Below are positions 4,994 through 11,747 of a stretch of 15,120 bases of DNA, piece by piece. A program made the translations under genes and the position numbers. Origin of the DNA: Candidatus Falkowbacteria bacterium RIFCSPLOWO2_02_FULL_45_15 (GTDB lineage: Bacteria > Patescibacteriota > Patescibacteriia > Patescibacteriales > XYC2-FULL-47-12); NCBI GenBank assembly GCA_001777995.1, contig MFFV01000014.1, forward strand, positions 2,433-17,552, read 5' to 3'. Every line of letters begins with the position of its first letter. Position 1 is the stretch's first letter. Under the pieces are notes generated by a model. That model worked only from the letters and a program-made list of their open reading frames with translations. It searched no databases and had not been told where the DNA came from.

Positions 4994-7019
4994 CGGGGTT
5001 GGCATATTTAAAAACAAAAATTTTTCCTTGGTCTATATTTTCTACCGCCGCAGCGCCAATAGCCGCTTCGGCTAAAATTTTATCAAAAGCAAACCAATAA
5101 TGATTGATGACGAAATAAGCCGTGTCGGCGCCGACTAAATCCGCCGCCGCGAGCGCGGTTTGGCGGCCGGCATTTTTATTAACCATATCTAAATAATATT
5201 GATATAATTTTTCACCCGTGGGGATAGGATAGTAAAAGACCTCACTCTCGCCCCCTCCTTGGTAAGGAGAGGGAATTTTGTAATATTTTTTAAATCCGAA
5301 TTCACGCAAGGCGGCGGCGGAAACTTGTTGATTGGCAAGCACGATGTAGTCACTGCCGCCGGCGTCCTGATTAATCCAGCGCACGGCGTTAATGTCGGAT
5401 TGCGAGGTGGAGAAACTGCGGGAGTTGTAATAATCGTCAGAGCGCGGATAAGAAAAATACAAAGAGCAAGAAATCAAGAAAGCAAGAAAACAAAAAAACA
5501 AATATTTTACCATTCGTTCTTGCGGTAAAATCATTTCCATCAGTTTTGTTAAAGCTATTACGATAAACGGCAAAGCAAAATAAGCGGCGATGATTAAAAT
5601 GCGGCCGGCGAAACTGGAGCGTTCGTAATCTATGAGGTAGGAGAAAGAGATGGTTTTAGTAATAAAATAAGAGATGAGAAGAGAAAAGGACATTAGCAAA
5701 TACGGCGAGTAATTAGTAACGAGTAACCTGCCTCGCCGGCAGGCAGTCGAGTAACGAGTAGTTCTTTTAACAATTTGGTAGTGGATAATAACCCCAGCGA
5801 TAATAAAGGTGATAATAATAACGCCGATATTAAAGCCGTAGAGATAAATAAAATTGAGTAAGAAATTGGCCGTGCCGGAAAAGAAAAGTTGCGGCCAGTT
5901 CCAGCTAACAGCCGCCGCCGCGTCGTTGCCGGCATTGATTATGAGGTTAGTTTGGTTGTTGAGATAAAAAGCGAGCGGGAGTGAAATAACGGATAACGTA
6001 AGAAGTAAGAAGCTAGAAGTAAAAAGTAATTTTTTATTGTGGATTATTTGGCGGGAAATGATTAGTGCTACGAACAAAACGGCCGGAAGGCCAGCGATAG
6101 GATGAGTTAGCAAAGAGGCCAAGGACAGAGTAATGAGTAACGAGCAATGAGCAACGAATAGTTTATTTTGTCGCCAAATTTTTACAGATAAAAGAATAAT
6201 TAATAGCAGAAAAATAATCGCTAAATTTTGGGGAGTGGTTAGAGTGAAAGTTGCGAAAGGAAAAATTAAAGCGAACAGGGCAGTTAATTTGGCAACTCGT
6301 TCATCGGCGGTAAGAAATTTTGCCGCTTGGTACAGAGCATAGGGCAGAGTCAGCGCGGCTAGTACCGGCACGAGCAATTTGTCCAGCCAGACAACAGGAA
6401 TAAAAGTTAATTTATTTAAAATAACAATTAACGCGTATTGGCCGAGATAATACCATGGTTTAGGATAAACCGCCCCAGTCGCGCTGATTAATTTTTCCGT
6501 CGCTTGATGGATAAAGGGGTCAAAACCAAAACCGATTTGATAAATAATCAACCCCACGCTTAAAACCAGCAGCCAATAACCGGCAACTAACAACCGGTAA
6601 ATAAAATTCGGCGCTGAATTTTTTAAAATAATCGCCACTAGCAATATTATGCCGAGAGTAAAGGTCAGCCAAAAATACCACGGCACGATTTGCCAAGGAG
6701 AGACGATAGCGTCAGCAGTTGAATGGCCGAAAATAATAATAAAATTTACCGCCAAAAGCGCAAGGCAAGCAATATTAAATATTGAATATTTAACATTGGC
6801 TGCCGCTTGAGTCGGGCGCTCAATTTCCTTTGGAGTATGATCGGCAAAGTTTTGTTGCTTGCCAAAAGCAGCTTTTTTCAGTACGATAAAGGTGAAAGCG
6901 GTTAAAGTAATCGTCAGCCAAACGCCGGCATAATTAAGCTGGTAAAAGCGATATGCCGCCGCCCCATAAAACGTCAGGAGCGAAAGCGTTAAGAGAAAAT
7001 AGTAATAAGCAGTAGCCAT
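4983..7019 (-). CDS. Large polytopic membrane protein, probable GT-C-type glycosyltransferase (678 aa)
   Basis: About a dozen or more hydrophobic helices fill residues 5-540, followed by a soluble C-terminal domain of about 140 residues. In the loop after the fifth or sixth helix the motif GFDPFIHQ (Asp167, His171) followed by an amphipathic helix and GAVYPKPWYYLGQY resembles the acidic catalytic first-loop region of GT-C enzymes that use polyprenyl-phosphate sugars; this family call is inference from fold pattern. The soluble part (DINAVRWINQ, ANQQVSAAALREFG) has the flavour of C-terminal domains of such proteins. Several repeats are embedded: hairpin 5251-5273, palindrome 5728-5747, the 17-bp repeat 5477-5493 and the GTAAGAAG repeat 5998-6018, each making atypical peptides. 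No ribosome site precedes the ATG; a possible promoter would make it leaderless. It is divergent from the phosphatidyltransferase gene. Likely role: cell-envelope glycan assembly. Confidence 0.8.
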   Translation of the reverse strand: MATAYYYFLLTLSLLTFYGAAAYRFYQLNYAGVWLTITLTAFTFIVLKKAAFGKQQNFADHTPKEIERPTQAAANVKYSIFNIACLALLAVNFIIIFGHSTADAIVSPWQIVPWYFWLTFTLGIILLVAIILKNSAPNFIYRLLVAGYWLLVLSVGLIIYQIGFGFDPFIHQATEKLISATGAVYPKPWYYLGQYALIVILNKLTFIPVVWLDKLLVPVLAALTLPYALYQAAKFLTADERVAKLTALFALIFPFATFTLTTPQNLAIIFLLLIILLSVKIWRQNKLFVAHCSLLITLSLASLLTHPIAGLPAVLFVALIISRQIIHNKKLLFTSSFLLLTLSVISLPLAFYLNNQTNLIINAGNDAAAAVSWNWPQLFFSGTANFLLNFIYLYGFNIGVIIITFIIAGVIIHYQIVKRTTRYSTACRRGRLLVTNYSPYLLMSFSLLISYFITKTISFSYLIDYERSSFAGRILIIAAYFALPFIVIALTKLMEMILPQERMVKYLFFCFLAFLISCSLYFSYPRSDDYYNSRSFSTSQSDINAVRWINQDAGGSDYIVLANQQVSAAALREFGFKKYYKIPSPYQGGGESEVFYYPIPTGEKLYQYYLDMVNKNAGRQTALAAADLVGADTAYFVINHYWFAFDKILAEAAIGAAAVENIDQGKIFVFKYANPVKK
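5251..5273 (-). repeat. In-frame hairpin in the membrane protein gene
   Basis: Arms 5251-5260 and 5264-5273 pair at 9 of 10 positions around loop GGT. On the coding strand it reads PSPYQGGGE, similar in sequence and frame to the uvrC and leuS insertions (core CTTaCCAAG on the reverse strand versus CTTgCCAAG in uvrC). Confidence 0.8.
5477..5493 (+). repeat. 17-bp dispersed repeat, copy 2 (antisense in membrane protein gene)
   Basis: Identical to 2543-2559 and 13168-13184; here on the strand opposite to the gene, coding part of a Phe-rich membrane helix (around FFCFLAF). Confidence 0.8.
5720..5755. repeat. GC-rich palindrome nested in a GAGTAAC repeat
   Basis: CTGCCT (5728-5733) and AGGCAG (5741-5746) surround a CGCCGGC centre; the whole is flanked by direct CGAGTAAC copies (5720-5727 and 5748-5755). 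The palindrome is close to the intergenic GCCTGCCGGCAGGC at 13700-13713. It is translated as the odd stretch STACRRGRLL within otherwise hydrophobic protein. Confidence 0.75.
5998..6018 (+). repeat. 21-bp GTAAGAAG-type repeat, copy 1
   Basis: Twenty of 21 bases match 8498-8518 inside leuS. Here it is antisense to the membrane protein gene and reads TSSFLLL in it; in leuS the sense reading gives VRSKKLE. The following bases continue the same low-complexity pattern. Confidence 0.75.
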
Positions 7020-7025
7020 ACTGGT

Positions 7026-7054
7026 AATATAGCGGAAAGAGAGCTTTTTTACAA
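7026..7054 (-). promoter_or_regulatory. Possible promoter for the membrane protein gene, placing the start at the ATG
   Basis: On the reverse strand TTGTAA (7049-7054), 17 bases, TATATT (7026-7031). The -10 box ends only six bases before the ATG, so transcription would begin at or very near the start codon, giving a leaderless message. This fits the absence of a Shine-Dalgarno site. Confidence 0.4.
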
Positions 7055-7091
7055 AATTTAAAATCAGGCCCGGCTGAATTTAACATCAACT

Positions 7092-7691
7092 ATGTGGTTC
7101 ATCCATGACGATAAAAATTACCAAAGAGCGACGAAAGTATATTGGAGCGATAGGGTGCTCGCGGCAACGTTTTTGCCGTTCATCCCGCGCGCGGTCAAGC
7201 CCAACCACCTGACGTTATTTCGTTTTTTAACGACGCCGTTGGTTATTATTTTGATGGTTTTGGAAAGTTATCAAATCGGCTTAGTGGCGTTTTTAGTGGT
7301 CGCTTTTACCGACGCGTTAGACGGGGCAATGGCGCGCACGCGCAATCAAATCACCAACTGGGGGAAAGTTTACGACCCGCTGGCGGATAAATTGTTGATT
7401 GGCTCGATGATTTTTGCGATTGTCCTGCGCTACATCGATTTTTACGCGGCCATGGTAATTATCGGGCTGGAGATTGTTTTAATAACGGCGGCTTGGTGGC
7501 GCAAGCACAACGGCTATCCGGTGGAAGCAAACGTTTGGGGCAAAATCAAAATGATACTGCAGGTAGCCGGCACCGTTTTTTTGCTGCTGGCGGTTATTTT
7601 TGACCTGGAGGCGCTGCTGCCGTTTGGCCGCGGCGCGTTTTATCTCGCGGTCGCTTTTGCTTTGGTAAGCTTATTGACTTACGGCATTTAG
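7092..7691 (+). CDS. CDP-alcohol phosphatidyltransferase (PgsA-like), 199 aa
   Basis: Membrane enzyme that transfers a phosphatidyl group from CDP-diacylglycerol to a small alcohol. The family signature D-x2-D-G-x2-A-R-x8-G-x3-D-x3-D is perfect: Asp74, Asp77, Gly78, Ala81, Arg82, Gly91, Asp95 and Asp99, the metal and CDP-binding aspartates. The PNHLTLFR stretch (37-44) before the second helix is also typical. About five to six hydrophobic helices follow, and length is normal. Glycerol-3-phosphate as acceptor (PgsA) is the usual case, but inositol phosphate or other alcohols cannot be excluded, so no symbol is given. No ribosome site precedes the ATG, which is divergent from the membrane protein with 72 bases between. 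leuS follows 80 bases downstream, separated by a repeat hairpin and no classical terminator. Confidence 0.9.
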   Translation: MWFIHDDKNYQRATKVYWSDRVLAATFLPFIPRAVKPNHLTLFRFLTTPLVIILMVLESYQIGLVAFLVVAFTDALDGAMARTRNQITNWGKVYDPLADKLLIGSMIFAIVLRYIDFYAAMVIIGLEIVLITAAWWRKHNGYPVEANVWGKIKMILQVAGTVFLLLAVIFDLEALLPFGRGAFYLAVAFALVSLLTYGI

Positions 7692-7721
7692 TTAAATAAA
7701 AAAATTGAAAGTAAGCGGTCC

Positions 7722-7755
7722 CGCCTTCGTCCCGCAATACTGCGGGACTACGGCG
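7722..7755. repeat. Intergenic hairpin before leuS
   Basis: Arms 7722-7736 and 7741-7755 pair at 13 of 15 positions around ATAC; the inner GTCCCGCA/TGCGGGAC is perfect. There is no T run, so it is more likely a repeat element than a terminator. It ends 16 bases before the leuS ATG and could influence its translation. Confidence 0.7.
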
Positions 7756-7771
7756 AGGCAAGCAGAAAAAT

Positions 7772-10700
7772 ATGAATAAAAAAAGATACGTAACATACGA
7801 TGATTTTATTAAGAATGGCGGAGAAGAATATTGGCAGACAGGATGGCAATCTTCTGACTTATATCAAGCCGAAGATTTTGCTAAAAAAAAGAAAAAATAC
7901 ATCCTAATTGAATTTCCGTATCCTTCCGGCGCTGGTTTGCACGTCGGGCATGTTCGTTCCTACACCGCGCTGGATATTATGTCGCGGATGTTGCGTTTGC
8001 AAGGTTATAACGTTCTGTATCCCATTGGTTGGGACGCCTTTGGTCTGCCGACGGAAAATTACGCCATTAAAAATAAAATCCATCCGCGCCTTGCCACCGA
8101 AGCCAATATTAAAACTTTCAGGCGGCAGCTGAAATCGCTCGGCTTATCGTTTGATTGGTCGCGGGAAGTTGATACTACGGACCCGAAATATTATCAATGG
8201 ACGCAGTGGATTTTTTTGCAGCTTTTTAAAAAAGGGTTGGCTTACAAAAAGAAAATACCGATTAACTGGTGCCCGTCCTGCAAAATCGGGTTAGCGCACG
8301 AAGAGGTTATAGATGGGAAATGCGAGCGCTGCGGCACCGCCGTGGAACAGCGGGAAAAAGAACAATGGCTGTTAGCGATCACTAAATACGCCGACCGGCT
8401 GATTAAAGATTTAGACCCGGTTGATTATTTGGAAAAAATAAAGACGCAGCAGGTGAATTGGATTGGCAGAAGCAAGGGAGCAGAGTTGAAGTTTGAAGTA
8501 AGAAGTAAGAAGTTAGAAAAAAAGGAATACCTTAATGTTTTCACTACTAAACCAGACACGTTGTTTGGCGCGACTTATATGGTGCTCGCGCCGGAGCATG
8601 AGTTAGTAACGCAATTAAAAGATCAAATTGAAAATTGGCGGGAAGTGGAAAAATACATCAATCAGGCCAAGACAAAATCAGAATTGCAGCGCACTTCTTT
8701 GGAAAAAGCAAAAACTGGCGTAGAGTTGGAAGGAATAAAAGCAATTAATCCGGCGAATAACGAGGAAATTCCTGTTTGGATTGCGGATTATGTTTTGGCT
8801 AGTTACGGCACGGGCGCGATTATGGCCGTACCGGCGCATGATGAGCGGGATTTTGAGTTTGCCAAAAAATTTAAGTTGCCAATTAAACAAGTTATTGCGC
8901 CGGAAACCGGCAACAAGCGCGATGGCGAAAATGTCGTGCAAGGGGGGTGCGGCGTTGTTTTTGACCCAAAAAGCCAGAAATATGCGGTTGCTGCTTGGAA
9001 TAACGGAATGATAGGATTATTTTCCGGCAATGTAGGGAAAACTGAAGATGAACAAGCGGGAATTTTAAGAGAAGTAACCGAAGAGAGCGGGCTGCACGAT
9101 TTTTTGCATATCGAAAAGATAGCCACTGCCTATCCGCATTATTACAACTCCGCAAAAAATTCCAATCGCCATGGCTCCGCCGCCTGCTATTTAGCGGTTT
9201 TAAAAACTGCCAACATGCGGCCGACTAAACGCGAAGCTCACGAGAAATTTGAACTCCAATGGCGTTCGCCGGCAGAGATATTAAACAACTGGCGGAAATA
9301 TAACCAAAAAAATGATTTAGATCATTGGGTTTGGTTTTTGCGGCAGGCAGTGGGAAAAGCGATAGAATTAGGTTATGATAGCACTAGCGATAACAGTATT
9401 TTTTATATCTCTGCCTATGTCGGCAAAGGAGTGATAATAAATTCCGGTGGATTTAATGGTTTGTCTTCAGATGAAGCCAAGAAAAAAATTACGGCCAAAG
9501 TCGGCGGTAAAATGAAAGTGCAATATAAATTGCGCGATTGGATTTTTTCCCGCCAGCATTATTGGGGCGAGCCGATTCCAATGGTGTATTGCGAACAATG
9601 CGCTCAACGTAAACCTAAAGTTTTATTAATCCACGGCCTTTATGGCCATTCTAAAGAAAATTGGCTCCCTTGGTTTAAAAAACAAATGGAGAAAAACGGT
9701 TACGAAGTTTTAATTCCCGACCTGCCCAATAACGAACGTCCGTCGTTAGCAGAGTGGCTTAAAGCTTTAGGCAATTTAGGCATTAGAAAAGGAGATCAAT
9801 TATTCATTGTCGGCCACAGCTTAGGCGCACCAACGGCTTGCCAGTTTATTTTGAAAAATAAACTGCGGGTAGAAAAATTAATTTTAGTCGCGCCAACCGG
9901 TAAAAGCCAAAACGAAAATAATTTTGCGAATCTCCAAAAGGCCGGCTGTAGTAAAGAGGCGATTAATTGCATTAAGGATTTTAATGACGCTAACACCGGT
10001 TTAGGCAAGCTCAAAAAATCAGTTGAAAATAGCGTTGTCTATTTTTCCGACAACGACCCTTACATCCCCTTGGACGTACAAAATGATTATAGAGCTTTGG
10101 GAGCAGAAGAGAAATTATTAAGAAGCAAAGGGCATTTTAATAGTAACGCCGGAGTGGTTGAGCTGCCGGAAATATTAGAGGAGTTTCCGTCCGCGTTAGA
10201 CTTTGGTTGGATCCCGGTGCCGGAAAAAGACCTGCCGGTGGAATTGCCAAAGGTTAAACATTACGAACCGACCGATACGGGCGAATCGCCTTTAGCCGTT
10301 ATAAAAGATTGGGTAAATACTGAATGTCCGCGTTGCGGGGGGAAAGCAAAACGGGAAACTGATACGATGCCGAATTGGGCCGGCTCCAGTTGGTATTTCC
10401 TGCGCTACTGCGACCCCAAAAACAATAAAGCGTTTGCGGATGCTGTCAAATTAAAATATTGGCTGCCGGTTGATTTATACAACGGCGGAATGGAACATAC
10501 GACTTTGCATTTATTGTACTCTCGTTTTTGGAATAAATTTTTATACGATTGCGGGCTAGTCCCCGTCAGCGAGCCGTACGCGCGGCGGGTTTCGCACGGC
10601 ATGGTGCTAGCGGAAGACGGCAAGAAAATGTCTAAATCTTTGGGTAATGTTATTAATCCGGATGAAGTCGTAAATAACGTCGGCGCGGACAGTTTGCGTT

Positions 10701-11308
10701 TGTACGAAATGTTTATGGGTCCGTTTGCGGATACTATTCCTTGGAGCATGGAGGGGGTGAAAGGAGTAAGGAGATTTTTGGAAAAAGTATTTGCCCTCAC
10801 CCCCCAGCCCCCTCTCCCTCGGGGAGAGGGGAAGCGAGTACCAGCGAGCGGAGTGAGGGTGTTGTTACATAAAACCATAAAAAAAATTACCGAGGATATT
10901 GAGAATATGAAATTTAACACGGCGGTGTCAGCGATGATGATATTTGTTAATGAAGCGCAGGCAGAAGGGTTGGCTAAAGATGAGTTGGAAAAATTTTTGA
11001 TAATACTTGCGCCGTTTGCGCCGCATATGACGGAAGAGTTATGGTCGCGGCTAGGGCATAAGCAGAGCATCTTTAAGGAAAAATGGCCGGCTTATGACGC
11101 CAATTTAACTAAAGATGAAATCGTGCGATTAGCCATTCAGGTGAACGGCAAACTGCGCGACACGATGGAAGCCGCGGCGGATATTTCCGCAGACGAGGCA
11201 AAAGCAAAAGCGCTGGCAAGTGAGAAAGTCAAAAAATGGACGGAGGGCAAATTAATAGCCAAAGTCATTGTCGTTAAAAATAGATTGGTTAATATTGTCG
11301 TAAAATAA
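7772..11308 (+). CDS. leuS: Leucyl-tRNA synthetase with inserted Nudix and RBBP9-like hydrolase domains (1178 aa)
   Basis: Charges tRNA-Leu with leucine. Class I core: HVGH at 57-60 (in PYPSGAGLHVGH), first zinc knuckles WCPSC and CERC, KMSKS at 952-956, WAGSSWYFLRY, and a C-terminal anticodon-binding region with the small LeuRS end domain. The CP1 editing domain keeps the Thr-rich TTKPDT (258-263) and the conserved Asp357 in MAVPAHDERD. Extra sequence accounts for the size: about 165 residues (381-547) form a Nudix domain inside CP1, and about 190 (614-805) an alpha/beta hydrolase between zinc-knuckle Cys607/610 and Cys852/855. Removing both leaves about 820 residues, a normal LeuRS. Smaller insertions are a VRSKKLE repeat near 243-249 and a palindrome-coded stretch at about 1008-1030. 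The frame is continuous, and LeuRS sequence resumes cleanly after each insert. There is no Shine-Dalgarno before the ATG. It is followed four bases later by a DUF5679 gene. Confidence 0.97.
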   Translation: MNKKRYVTYDDFIKNGGEEYWQTGWQSSDLYQAEDFAKKKKKYILIEFPYPSGAGLHVGHVRSYTALDIMSRMLRLQGYNVLYPIGWDAFGLPTENYAIKNKIHPRLATEANIKTFRRQLKSLGLSFDWSREVDTTDPKYYQWTQWIFLQLFKKGLAYKKKIPINWCPSCKIGLAHEEVIDGKCERCGTAVEQREKEQWLLAITKYADRLIKDLDPVDYLEKIKTQQVNWIGRSKGAELKFEVRSKKLEKKEYLNVFTTKPDTLFGATYMVLAPEHELVTQLKDQIENWREVEKYINQAKTKSELQRTSLEKAKTGVELEGIKAINPANNEEIPVWIADYVLASYGTGAIMAVPAHDERDFEFAKKFKLPIKQVIAPETGNKRDGENVVQGGCGVVFDPKSQKYAVAAWNNGMIGLFSGNVGKTEDEQAGILREVTEESGLHDFLHIEKIATAYPHYYNSAKNSNRHGSAACYLAVLKTANMRPTKREAHEKFELQWRSPAEILNNWRKYNQKNDLDHWVWFLRQAVGKAIELGYDSTSDNSIFYISAYVGKGVIINSGGFNGLSSDEAKKKITAKVGGKMKVQYKLRDWIFSRQHYWGEPIPMVYCEQCAQRKPKVLLIHGLYGHSKENWLPWFKKQMEKNGYEVLIPDLPNNERPSLAEWLKALGNLGIRKGDQLFIVGHSLGAPTACQFILKNKLRVEKLILVAPTGKSQNENNFANLQKAGCSKEAINCIKDFNDANTGLGKLKKSVENSVVYFSDNDPYIPLDVQNDYRALGAEEKLLRSKGHFNSNAGVVELPEILEEFPSALDFGWIPVPEKDLPVELPKVKHYEPTDTGESPLAVIKDWVNTECPRCGGKAKRETDTMPNWAGSSWYFLRYCDPKNNKAFADAVKLKYWLPVDLYNGGMEHTTLHLLYSRFWNKFLYDCGLVPVSEPYARRVSHGMVLAEDGKKMSKSLGNVINPDEVVNNVGADSLRLYEMFMGPFADTIPWSMEGVKGVRRFLEKVFALTPQPPLPRGEGKRVPASGVRVLLHKTIKKITEDIENMKFNTAVSAMMIFVNEAQAEGLAKDELEKFLIILAPFAPHMTEELWSRLGHKQSIFKEKWPAYDANLTKDEIVRLAIQVNGKLRDTMEAAADISADEAKAKALASEKVKKWTEGKLIAKVIVVKNRLVNIVVK
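8498..8518 (+). repeat. 21-bp GTAAGAAG-type repeat, copy 2 (in leuS)
   Basis: Matches 5998-6018 at 20 of 21 bases. It codes VRSKKLE just before the CP1 editing strand with TTKPDT, in a place where LeuRS proteins vary in length. Confidence 0.75.
8912..9412 (+). other. Nudix hydrolase domain inserted in the LeuRS CP1 editing domain
   Basis: Residues about 381-547 of LeuRS. The Nudix box G-x5-E-x7-R-E-U-x-E-E-x-G-U is complete at 419-441: Gly419, Glu425, Arg433, Glu434, Glu437, Glu438 and Gly440, so metal binding and pyrophosphate hydrolysis are plausible. A preceding strand (GGCGVVFDPKSQKYAVAAW) and a following strand (ACYLAVLKT) fit the Nudix fold. LeuRS sequence stops after the IKQVIAP strand and resumes at AYVGKGVIINSGGFNGL. 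Confidence 0.93.
9611..10186 (+). other. RBBP9/YdeN-like alpha/beta serine hydrolase domain inserted in LeuRS
   Basis: Residues about 614-805. VLLIHGLYGHSKENW is the first strand and oxyanion-loop region, GHSLG carries the nucleophile Ser683, SDNDPYIP carries the acid (Asp762, Asp760 alternative), and GHFNSNAG carries His788, in the right order and spacing for the RBBP9/YdeN group, including the ELPEIL end. It lies immediately after the CxxC (607/610) following HYWGEPIPMVY; LeuRS resumes at GWIPVPEKDLPVELP, the segment normally adjacent to that CxxC. Confidence 0.92.
10794..10859 (+). repeat. 66-bp nested palindrome inserted in frame in leuS
   Basis: Outer arms CCCTCAC (10794-10800) and GTGAGGG (10853-10859) are perfect; the inner hairpin pairs 10809-10818 with 10822-10831 perfectly. 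It codes about 22 Pro/Arg/Gly-rich residues (TPQPPLPRGEGKRVPASG) between helices of the C-terminal anticodon-binding region, where normal LeuRS needs only a short loop. Confidence 0.88.
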
Positions 11309-11312
11309 TTAT

Positions 11313-11465
11313 ATGCAAGCTTATTGCGTAAAATGCAGGGAGAAACGCGAGATAGCGGAAGGGCAGGAAGTAGAGATGAAAGGCAAAGGAGGTAAAACGC
11401 GCCGGGCAATGAAAGGCAAGTGCCCGGTTTGCGGCACGGTAATGTTTCGGATAATGTCGGCTTAG
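11313..11465 (+). CDS. DUF5679-type zinc-ribbon protein, 50 aa
   Basis: The start MQAYCVKCREKREI and end CPVCGTVMFRI match the small DUF5679 family, common in CPR bacteria and some archaea. Two CxxC pairs (Cys5/8 and Cys37/40) should bind one zinc; the middle is basic (MKGKGGKTRRAMKGK), which would suit nucleic-acid or ribosome contact, although the function of the family is not established. It is full length. The ATG is four bases after the leuS stop with no Shine-Dalgarno, so it is probably read from the leuS transcript by coupling. It is too short to be found by usual ORF cut-offs. The family call comes from recall of the consensus, not a search. Confidence 0.88.
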   Translation: MQAYCVKCREKREIAEGQEVEMKGKGGKTRRAMKGKCPVCGTVMFRIMSA

Positions 11466-11555
11466 AATGTTTTTGCAGAAGCAGAAAAAAAGACCGGAGT
11501 TAATTTCGGCAAATTTTTTATATCTGTTATTTTTAATATAAGGGAGGAAAGGATT

Positions 11556-11675
11556 ATGAAAAACATTAAAGATTGGATTATCAAGGCAGCGGTAAAAATT
11601 GTTTTGGTTATTTTTGTGTCCATTGCGTTTGTACTTAGCGCGTTGTTCATTCCCAGTCATCCATCCGGAGAATAA
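11556..11675 (+). CDS. Tiny membrane peptide, 39 aa
   Basis: Unrecognised small gene with the strongest ribosome site in the window: GGGAGGAAAGG ends a few bases before the ATG at 11556. The product has a short basic-amphipathic start (MKNIKDWIIKAAVK), one hydrophobic helix (about 14-32, IVLVIFVSIAFVLSALFI) and a brief polar tail (PSHPSGE). It stands alone between the leuS-DUF5679 unit and proS, with a strong terminator 33 bases after its stop, so it is a self-contained unit or the end of the leuS transcript. I saw no convincing promoter in the 90 bases before it. Possible roles include a membrane-stress peptide, subunit stabiliser or type I toxin-like peptide; none is demonstrated. Confidence 0.7.
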   Translation: MKNIKDWIIKAAVKIVLVIFVSIAFVLSALFIPSHPSGE

Positions 11676-11707
11676 TTAGCCATTAACGGTTTTCTGGATT
11701 TTACGAT

Positions 11708-11741
11708 AGCCATTTAGCGGCCGACAGCTAAATGGCTTTTT
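11708..11741 (+). terminator. Strong Rho-independent terminator
   Basis: AGCCATTTAGC (11708-11718) pairs perfectly over 11 bases with GCTAAATGGCT (11727-11737), 8-base loop, then a T run to 11741. It ends just before the proS promoter, isolating proS from upstream transcription. Confidence 0.93.
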
Positions 11742-11747
11742 GTTAAA

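Noticed and set aside
5720..5755. Target-site duplication around the palindrome in the membrane protein
   Set aside because: The flanking CGAGTAAC copies belong to a local tandem pattern, and a 28-base net insertion would shift the frame, so a duplication on insertion is not supported.
8912..10186. LeuRS inserts as inteins
   Set aside because: No Cys/Ser intein N-terminus, no splicing motifs and no terminal His-Asn; instead the inserts carry clear Nudix and alpha/beta hydrolase motifs and are best read as folded domains.
10405..11070. 221-aa reverse ORF opposite leuS
   Set aside because: Lies wholly on the antisense of conserved LeuRS sequence, with no ribosome site or family resemblance; a shadow.
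7772..11308. Assembly chimera of three genes
   Set aside because: One uninterrupted frame runs through 3.5 kb, and LeuRS sequence resumes at the expected residue after each insert, which is unlikely for a misassembly.
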